Assembly: GCA_024364805.1 (NCBI GenBank)
Contig: CM044491.1
Span: forward strand, 83,719,855 to 83,752,037
DNA: 32,183 bases
Source: Euprymna scolopes
Lineage: Eukaryota > Mollusca > Cephalopoda > Sepiida > Sepiolidae
Direction: 5' to 3'
Shown piece by piece: positions 23,771 through 32,183 of the stretch (position 1 is the stretch's first letter; each line of letters begins with the position of its first letter). The position numbers and the translations under genes were made by a program. A model generated the notes under the pieces. The model saw only the letters and a program-made list of their open reading frames with translations, searched no databases and was not told the origin of the DNA.

Positions 23771-26653
23771 GCGTATACAAATTCCGAATTGAGTAGCGAC
23801 ATGATACTACTGTAATATAACCTTATTTTTCTTTCCAATATATATATATATATGCTTGTCATATTTGTTTATAATGCCCCGTTGAGGACTTAATAAAATA
23901 TATAATTGAAAATTGCAGCATTTTGTTATATATTAGATTAATACAATTCAATATTACATTGGTTTGGACATTTTGTGGCGCATTCTTTGATTTTCCTATA
24001 AATCATTTCCTCATAACTAATAATTGGTCAAGCGTCTTTTATTTCGCACGCTAACTGCCAGTTTAGTATTTGATGTGCACCTTATCACCCTGTCCACTGG
24101 TTTGTATTTTAATGAGTGTATTCAAAGACGACTCTGCACATACAAACTGTTACCACGTAGATATTAATGTGATCGGTATACAGTTTCAAATATACACTAA
24201 CTTTTGCATAATTTCATAAGCTTACATTTCTTAGTCATATGAATCCCAATCAAATAATTGTTTAGTCTTAATATATCAGACGTATATGTTCTATAGTAAC
24301 TGATCGATTGATTTTTATCTAAATATTGGTTTAATATGCTGTTTGTTTCCGCGTATATTCTTTAAAACCCATGATCTAATTTTGATCGCTAGTATGTATA
24401 TTGCAATATTTCTATCTATCTAGATCTGAGGACACCGTCAGACAGACAATCAGACAGACAGTCAACCTTTTGGAAAGGTATGTTAGATCATTTCAAGTAT
24501 CAATTTTATTGTTCTGGACCCTTTTTCTTTCTATAGCCCCAGACTCTTATTCTAAGCCATCTCCTCTAAAAACGAATGCATATTTCATGTCTCTCTCCTT
24601 TACTTTCAAATCTTTAACTTAGCTCACTCCATTATTTCATTGTGTTCGTCTTTTAAATATCTTTTCGTGTTCATATTAGTTTGCTTTTGATAAATGTTTT
24701 ATCAATTGGCTTTATTCCAAAAGTTTGAATACAATATTTGTAAAATCTTAATTGTTGTAATGGGAAATAATACTTCAATGTGAGCGTTTTTTGATACGAA
24801 ACTGACGTTAGTACATTGCCACGCTATATTAGCACTAAAATGAAACATTTTTCAATAAAATTTTAGAGAAAGTTAAATTCATTACGATTTCTTTACCACA
24901 TCTATAAAATACTTCCTCTGTTCTTGTTTTTGTTGTGAGAAATGTTGTAAAATGTTGTCCTGTTTTGTGATGTGTTTCTGTCTATGTATTTCCTCGGATC
25001 AGTAGGGGTTAACTTTTGATAATCCTTCTTCGGCAAGTTTGCAATGGTTTCTGTTTTCCATCTTTGATTTGCTTTATTTTATGCTTTCCAAATAAGTTAA
25101 TTAATACAGAAATAAAAAAAAGTTAGGTTGGAATGAAGAATTGTAACAATACTGGATTTTGAATGCATTTCTGCAGAAGCAGTTTTTGTTCTCTTCATAA
25201 GAAAATGCAATGCAAATGTGATGATATATAATTCGATTACTTTTGTCATTTGTTGATGATAATTAAATCTCAGAGTATATCGATGTATAAAAGAATTAAA
25301 CGTTTATTGACTACATGAGTGATACATGCATGCGATTTATTGTATTTAAAAATAGTCTTATCACTTCATTGTTAAATTAAAACAGTTCTAAATTTTAGCG
25401 TTTATAATTTTAATCTTCTGGCTCTATTAGTTAACATAATAGATGATAGAATTCTAAATAATGGTAACTGCAATAGTTGATACTTGAAATGCTTCCCTAT
25501 GTTTAGACATTTACATTGTATATCCATGTTTTTACTTTGACATGTTTTTTCAAAAAAAGATGTTTGTCACACTTGCAAATATAAACGCGTTTTATTTTGA
25601 AACTACGTAGCAAGCAAATGACATAAGCCATTGTGGGGTTTTTCTTTCATTGAACCTAGTCGATATAAAGTTTCTCATTCAATCACAATATGAACGTTTT
25701 GTGTTAATGTATTTTCTTGTGGATAAACAATTCTCAGCGTTTTGACATTTGAACTTGTTCAATCGGACCACTTATCATTCATGACAATACAACATATACA
25801 ACATTGTTAGAAAGATCAAACTTATACATATGATCAACAAATTTAATATTTCATCAATGCTTCAATGTTTTTACTTAGTATTTTTGTTTTTACTTGTAAA
25901 AAAAAAGAGAGCCATTTCTCTTTTGTCTTTAATTAAACTTATTTTGTCTGGGAAAAGTGTTTTATGATTAATAATTTGAGAAGGTTAACAAATGTAGTCA
26001 TTGTTGCAACCACATTTTTGTGCTGATTTTTATATAATTGATTGCTCACTACGCTATAACTAGTGCACACCCTCCGTCAAAAATGGCGGGAAAAAGTTAT
26101 GCTTTGCCAATGTTCTCACTTTTATCCATATAGAAGCAAATAAGTACGCCATTAATTTAAAATTTCATATCAGAAATGATAATTCTGATAATCTAAAAAT
26201 TAATTAAAAAAAAAATACCAATCGTTGACTTTTTATTTAGAATGGAGGATTTCTTAATTCATTTCTGCAAGTGGAAAGGTATTTGACTTTGCATTTTATT
26301 TGTTGTTTCCTCTCACGACTTGAAATGATTTTGTCGAAATGCAGGACAAACACTCATGTTTTACTAACTTTTTTGTGACAGGACATATATTTATTCATAT
26401 ACAAATACACTATGGTTTTTATTATGGAGTGGAAGATTGTATTTTGATTTTATTACAGCTTAAGAAAAATTAAAAAAAATATTTGCATTTTTAAACAACT
26501 ATGTAACATTCCAAATTTAACTTTCACATCTTGGAATATATGAAGACGTTTTAAAATTTAATTAGTGCTTTTAGGGTTTGCGTCCACACACAAGTTCGGT
26601 TAAATAGTGTATAGATTTCTAGAATTCATAATAACTGTAAATTTTCTGAAGTA
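23771..26653. other. Intron, no feature supported beyond microsatellites
   Basis: AT-rich. POU octamers at 25210-25217 and 26481-26488 are the only motifs noted apart from the tetranucleotide repeats. Confidence 0.55.
24409..24475. repeat. Degenerate tetranucleotide repeats (CTAT then CAGA)
   Basis: A short TCTATCTATCTA tract is followed by imperfect CAGACAGACAATCAGACAGA. This is ordinary microsatellite decay. Confidence 0.7.
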
Positions 26654-26687
26654 TGTGTGTGTGTGTGTGCGGGCGCACACACACACA
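26654..26687. repeat. (TG)n-(CA)n palindrome
   Basis: A (TG)8 tract runs into CGGGCGC and then (AC)n. The 13 bases 26658-26670 pair exactly with 26675-26687 around GGGC. It combines Z-DNA-prone alternating purine-pyrimidine with a cruciform-capable palindrome, about 640 bases before the terminal exon. Confidence 0.85.
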
Positions 26688-26859
26688 TTAATTACAATCG
26701 TATATTGAGGGGAGGAATAATAACTCTTTAAGTGTTCTGAAACTCTTACTACACTAGTAAAACGATTTCCCTTGGCATTAAAGACAAGAGAATTTAGGCC
26801 ATTAATGAAATTACTTTTTATTTGTTGACTGCAGTATGTTTCTGGTCTTGTGCAATTCT

Positions 26860-27025
26860 AGGGGGTTCAGACTTACAGGTTTTGTCTTCTACCTTTGAGA
26901 AGAGATTAGTTTATTGCTAATCGCCCTAGTCGCTTTTCCCGAGGAAGAACCGGGAGAGTAACCCAGGCATTATTTTGCAAGCCAGAGTGCGCTTCCTTTA
27001 CGACACCCCATCCCACCATGGGAAC
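26860..27025. other. GC-richer island 300 bases before the terminal exon
   Basis: Bases such as GCTTTTCCCGAGGAAGAACC and CGACACCCCATCCCACCATG stand out from the AT-rich surroundings. There is no open frame of note beyond about 40 codons on the minus strand and no repeat end was recognised. It could be a retroposon fragment or a splicing/regulatory element. Confidence 0.35.
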
Positions 27026-27295
27026 GATATAAATAAATTAACAATCCCATTTATTTGGCTTCAACACAAATATGTGAACATTCATTCGTTTTCTTTGACT
27101 GTTCAACATTTTATTTAATGTAGATAAAATTTGGATTATAATTATTGCACTGTGCTCTTAAAATTTGAATTATTTTCTAGTAAAAAAATATGGAGTTTTT
27201 CTATTATGCTTTTAAAATCGTTTTACTTGACATATACATTTACATTTGTTAACGTAGACATAAAATCCACTGTCGTTAAGACCGAAACGAAAAGT

Positions 27296-27601
<306 letters not shown>

Positions 27602-28157
27602 ATTTTGGATTATACATAATTTTTTTGTCGATCGCCCTAATACTACCCACTCATCGATTTTCCAGCAAATCTGGTTCAAAATGAATAAAAAGCGAAAACA
27701 AATAATAATGAAAATATTAAAACGCAGGAACAACTCCAAAGAAAACGACCACAGAGAAACTACTTTCATGCTGGAAGGAAAAAGACCAACACTGAAAACG
27801 GTTAAATTGGAAGTTTCTGGATACGCAATGTTTCTGGTGGAATTTCATGAAACTGGATTTGAAAAATGAAATCTGAAATATGGCTGGTGGTGGCTATAGT
27901 AAAGGTGCAGAGACAGTTAATCAACAGAAAACCAATTGTCCTCGGTCATAAAAGGATTTTTTTAATGGGAAACAGCTGAATTCTTTTAATTCCGACCACG
28001 GACATTTTTTTTTTTTTTAATGAAGGGACTGTAAATGTATTTGCATCTATGGTATGTGCATGTCTATAAAGATCACTGCTCATACAAATAAAAATGACCT
28101 GCATATGTGAGGTAGACAGTATGAATGAGTCTGCATGTGTGTGTGAATAAGTACATG

Positions 28158-28165
28158 TGTATATA
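28158..28165 (+). promoter_or_regulatory. Pumilio-type element TGTATATA in the 3' UTR
   Basis: The octamer fits the TGTANATA consensus bound by PUF-family repressors in animal 3' UTRs. It sits inside an AT/GT simple-sequence stretch, so chance occurrence is quite possible. Confidence 0.3.
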
Positions 28166-28905
28166 TAAATACATCAGTGTGGTGGTATATGAATGATACT
28201 CATAACGAATACAACAAAACATAAAACGAGGCAGCTGGAGAAAGACTATTATAAAATGAGAATCATGATTGACAACAGATGAAAACAAATTCTCTGAAAA
28301 ACATGTGACTGCAAAAGCTAACGAGAACTTGTGTTTAGAGATTTTTGTCTAAAAAGGATGGCCCAAATCTCCATTCATATCTTGCAACAGATCCAAAATG
28401 TGATCAAATTATACTTCATCTTTACATAACACACATTCATTATGTGAATGAAACAAAAAAAAAACAGCATGGACTTAACATACATGAAATAACTCTCATC
28501 GATACAACTACAGATCTATACCAGTGCATATCAGCGTTGGCTTACAAGTGCATAGAAGTGAATGGGGATTCATTTTTAGTACAAAAATGTATAAATCAAT
28601 CAGCAAATACTAATTGTTTTTTAAAACTCTTTCTCCAAGCCTTTTATGAACATTTCATTCTCACTCTCTCTTTCTCCCAGAAATGGAGTTTCCTGGTTAT
28701 GATAATTAGTTTTATCTCCATCCCTCAAATCTTATTTAAATTTTTCCCTTTCTCCAAAATATCAAAACTGGATAAGGTGTTAGTTTTTTTTTTCTCTCTC
28801 CGTCTTTCAACATGAAGAGAGATCGAAGGAGTTCTTGTACATAGAAAAGTGGAATAAAAAAAGTGATGGCATGCCACACTCAATCACACATTATCAAAAA
28901 TTAAG

Positions 28906-28911
28906 AATAAA
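28906..28911 (+). terminator. Probable poly(A) signal AATAAA (main candidate)
   Basis: A canonical AATAAA is followed within about 15 bases by a CA, and then by a GT/T-rich stretch (near 28938-28950), the expected order of signal, cleavage site and downstream element. A second AATAAA at 28853-28858 lies 53 bases upstream and could give a slightly shorter end. Earlier copies at 27684-27689 and 28087-28092 lack as good a downstream element. Confidence 0.6.
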
Positions 28912-28930
28912 AACTGTATTCAATATTGAT

Positions 28931-29986
28931 TCTTGAAACTTGTTGTTTTCAAATATTTAAAGAGACGCTATATATAATATATATTAATGATTTTCTTTGT
29001 AGAAACTGATGAGTTTATCAAGATGTCATTCCACCAAGTTGTCACTGTTTAATGACGTTTTCACCAATGTTGAAATGTCACTTTTTCCTACTAACATTAT
29101 TTTCGTACGTCAATAAGATATTGTAATGATATTTAACTACAGACGTGACGTTAAGATTTATTATGAAATCCGATTCGTTCAGAATCAGAGCGACTCTAAT
29201 TAAAAAATAAATAAAATTATAAGACAAATGACATACTTTCATTTTTAAATAAACAAAAAAATGGAATAAAAAGAACCCTTGAAATCTTCAAAACAAAGTT
29301 TATAAAATCTTTTATCAGAAAATTTATTACATTCATCGAAAACTTAAATTTTCTAAATCATCAAATTTAATCTTTTATTCTAAAAATATATGAAAATAAC
29401 TATTTAGAAAATATAGTTTTCTCAATCCTTTTCTAAATTATTTCGAAAGTCAATTTAACAATCATTGCTAATAATGAATATTAAGCAAAATGTTCCTTTT
29501 TAATCATAAACTGATTTTATTTTTTAATGTTTAATTTTTAGCATAATTTAATGCCATCATTGATCTCTACATGAATATATCAACTGAGTCGAGCACTTGC
29601 AATAATTTCATGTGATATTCCATAAGTGCTTATATCATTACGATATATAGACATTTATATCAATAAGGATGTGTGCGTGTGTGTGTTATCATAATCTTAT
29701 TTATCAATTGTGGCAGGTTAATTCTCCAAGAGAATCAGTTCAGGCACATCACTTTTTCAAAGTTCTAAATATTACATGAAACCAACTATTGAGAATTACT
29801 CTACCTGCTAGTATTAAAGCAGTGATGACATTTTAAGATTGCAGATATAAGTGTTTTGAATGCTGTATTAGTATTGTAATCTTTGTGTAAATTTAATCCG
29901 TTGTGTATTAATTGAAGTACTCAGATAATGGCAATAAGATCCCATCTATTCGGTTAACCTTGAAACCAGTTTGTTTATTTTTATCA

Positions 29987-30027
<41 letters not shown>

Positions 30028-31128
30028 TCTTTTAAGATCTCTAGTGTACTTGTCATTGTGGTGATATTTTTTTTATTTCATATACCATATAAATTAAAGT
30101 CAATATACACAATTAAAACATTTAATTTGTAATATACATGTATTTATTTATGCAATATTTTATAAAAAAAAAAAATTTGTATGAAAATCTGGAAATTCTA
30201 TATAAATATGAGAAAATATCTAGGAGAATAAATCATTACTATTTTGCATTTTTTCTTTTTTTTTTCTTTGTACATTTATGAAGTGACATTCATCAGTGTT
30301 GCTCTATCCGTATGAATGTATGTGATTTCTGTGTAAATAAGATTTTGTTTTTATTCTGCTAAAATTAAAATTTATCAGAATTTCATTAAACGTCAACCTT
30401 TTTTGTAGTAGTATTTTGTTCGGTTTTGTAGCATTTTACTATCCATGCATTCTTTAGTATTGGAGTAAACACGTATCAAGGCCAAGAATTATTAAGAGAC
30501 GCTATCAAAGTATTAATATTGATAAATTGTATTAACTGGGTTTGAATACTTTTGGGACGGTCAATAACAAATGATTCATTCAAATAATTTTTCCGACTTT
30601 TCTTATTTTATAGAAAAAATTTTTTGTGTAAATCTTTTAAGACTCTATTATAGATATCATTCATTAATCAATAAGTTTTAAAATCTGTCCACTGGTGGAT
30701 GTATTTTCTTTATAATTTTACGGACGGTATAAAAATTCAATTAAAAAATATAACTTCCATTAGTATTCCAGTCATTTAACTGCTGACATGTTTAAAGCGA
30801 TGAATCTTCAACTAGGTCTGGCCAGTGCTTTCTCCTCGGTCTTTCTATCCTCCTTGATCCTTCTCGACTATTTGGCATCACTCTTTTACGGAGAAGGCGG
30901 CGGCAGGGCAATGGGAGGGGGAGTGCTAGGAAACTTATAGATGTGCAGCTTCAATGTAATTTCAGTGCCATGTAAATTTAGTTCTATGTAAGGCTTCTAT
31001 TATCATTATTATTATTATTATAATATTGAACGCGCATTCATAAGCGTTCATGAAATCAATTGGATTCATTCATATTTTGATTCTGATTCTCTTGATAGCA
31101 TTGACCTCCCCTCTCCTCAATATCTTTT
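28931..31128. other. 3' flank of the gene (or longer UTR), AT-rich
   Basis: No coding signal was seen. It contains the TA microsatellite, a GT tract near 29670 and scattered AATAAA motifs. Bases 30820-30945 are C/G-richer (GGAGAAGGCGGCGGCAGGGC) and may be an old repeat. Confidence 0.5.
29990..30021. repeat. (TA)n microsatellite
   Basis: Sixteen TA units without interruption lie downstream of the gene. A shorter TA tract is at about 8366-8383. Confidence 0.95.
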
Positions 31129-31275
31129 CTGAAAGAAATCTGGTACTTACAGAAGGCCCCACATAAGGTTGCTAACATCCTAAGTGAAAGTGTTTTCGTG
31201 GAACACACAGGATTCGAACTTGACACGTCCACGTCATCTATACGTGTCAGTAAGCGTGTAGCCACTGTCATCTCT
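31129..31275 (-). mobile_element. tRNA-derived SINE, minus-strand copy
   Basis: Read on the minus strand it has an A-box-like TGGCTACACGC (31254-31264) and a B box AGTTCGAATCC (31210-31220, ten of eleven consensus positions), 33 bases apart, as in the Pol III promoter of a tRNA gene. The tRNA-like part does not end in CCA, and a body of about 65 bp follows (TTCCACGAAAACACTTTC onward) that is shared with the 15130-15279 copy. It lies downstream of the COUP-TF gene. A functional tRNA is unlikely because the cloverleaf is not clean. Confidence 0.75.
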
Positions 31276-32154
31276 CAAGCAACTAGATTAAATGCACTTG
31301 CTAACCTTACTAATACAGGATATTGAGCAAACGTTTTCTGGTCACTAGTTCATATTTTCGGCCTTTTAATCTTTTAAGTCCTATCTTCATTTTCTTCTGA
31401 TATTTCACTTAAAATTTTAAGTCATTTTTTTTCAAAATGTTCATGTAAATCTATTTCTGGGGATAAAAAAAACGTCTGGCAAGACTTGAAAGACATATCT
31501 TACTAATATTTTGCTTCTTAAAGATTGAGATTTAAAATATACATAATTTGTATAAATTTTTTAAATTTCAGTTCTATGTTAAGATTTTTATCATTACTTA
31601 TATTTATAAAAAGAAGTTAAAAGCTGTAAGAAATGTGTGGTTTTAAATAGCAAAATATTCTAACCACAAACAAATGCATCAGAATTTCTTGGAAATAAGA
31701 TTTTATTTTCTGAATTTTTCTTATATTAATGAGATTTCACAATTGTTTCCTTTATCTGTTGTATATTGTTTTATGCTTAAAAATTTTTCATTCTATGAAC
31801 GTCTAGCGTGACCAAAGACTCGATATATTATTGCGTCATCTTTCGACAGAACAAATACTACATATTGCACCTTCAGTAATAAGGAAATTCTATCTTTAGA
31901 AAATGCATAGAAGAGTGATAAAGTATGAATATGAAATTGTCTTAGTGTATTATTATTATATTGATTGAATATTTATTTAAAATGTCTTATTGGAAAAAAA
32001 AATTTATAATTATCTTTAATATTACTGGTTGCCTTAAATAGTGACTCTTTTATTGAATTCGTTTTCATATAAATTTTGTATCTAATTCCATTTTTTATCT
32101 TTGTTTTTTTTGACATTTGAATTAAAAAACATTTTTACGTGTAACATAGACTGC
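31276..32154. other. Intergenic or flanking, nothing recognisable
   Basis: AT-rich with homopolymer runs up to the CTA microsatellite. No feature supported. Confidence 0.55.
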
Positions 32155-32183
32155 CTACTACTACTACTACTACTACTACTACT
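32155..32183. repeat. (CTA)n microsatellite running off the window
   Basis: CTA is repeated without error to the last base, so its length is unknown. Confidence 0.95.

Larger units (their letters stand above)
27602..28930 (+). other. 3' untranslated region of the COUP-TF transcript
   Basis: After TGA the sequence falls back to AT-rich non-coding composition. The end is placed just after the AATAAA at 28906-28911, giving a UTR of about 1.3 kb. It contains oligo-T and oligo-A runs, a CT-rich stretch at 28660-28680 and a Pumilio-type TGTATATA at 28158-28165. A longer UTR using later AATAAA motifs (for example near 29264 or 30224) is possible, since NR2F messages often have long UTRs. Confidence 0.65.

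Noticed and set aside
28345-28815. Longest open frame of the window (156 codons)
   Set aside because: It starts at TTG and has no ATG until 28698, includes codons made of A and T runs, and lies in the receptor's 3' UTR. Not a gene as it stands; only its last part is discussed as a possible spliced tail.
31197-31275. Functional tRNA gene
   Set aside because: The A and B boxes are present, but no clean cloverleaf or acceptor stem forms, and the sequence is shared with the 15-kb SINE beyond the tRNA part.

Overview
The window is AT-rich (roughly 30% G+C by eye), intron-dominated animal DNA. The only protein-coding segment I can support is one short exon near the right-hand end, at 27327-27601. 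It encodes the last 90 residues of a COUP-TF / NR2F orphan nuclear receptor (the seven-up family). The other long open frames start at non-ATG codons, lie in repeats, or are antisense or frame shadows of this exon. The exon ends in FNWPYMAIQ, the tail I associate with vertebrate NR2F1/2, and not the insect-type tail. With the very large last intron and the simple-repeat and SINE content, this suggests a lophotrochozoan, plausibly a mollusc and perhaps a cephalopod. The phylum is inference.

Layout. Positions 1-27326 are read as the 3' part of the last intron, phase 1 and at least 27.3 kb long. The 3' splice site, polypyrimidine tract and a good branch point sit at 27296-27326. The terminal exon carries ligand-binding-domain helices H9, H10/H11 and H12 with the AF-2 core, and then a 3' UTR of about 1.3 kb ending at a likely poly(A) site near 28920-28930. 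The remainder (28931-32183) is 3' flank, or a longer UTR isoform. It holds one tRNA-derived SINE and simple repeats, and the window ends inside a (CTA)n tract.

The intron holds old dispersed elements. These are a 150-bp pogo/Tigger-like MITE with TA target sites (499-648), a 151-bp fold-back element (7597-7747) with a second one-sided copy (from 15098), two copies of one tRNA-derived SINE in opposite orientations (15130-15279 and 31129-31275), and a separate tRNA-like SINE head (near 4180-4245). There is also an almost exactly 5S-rRNA-sized SINE head with recognisable Pol III boxes (20989-21109, minus strand). Several strong hairpins stand out: 15018-15079, 11497-11530, and a related short hairpin motif repeated at 1970-2010 and 19705-19747.

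For a second look I would start with four things: the 5S-headed SINE, the 15-kb near-perfect hairpin, an apparent excess of the POU octamer ATGCAAAT in the receptor's intron (including an inverted pair at 11152-11169), and a possible alternative last-exon splice (27473 to 28681) that would replace the AF-2 end of the receptor. No prokaryotic features, CRISPR arrays, operons or canonical tRNA genes were seen.
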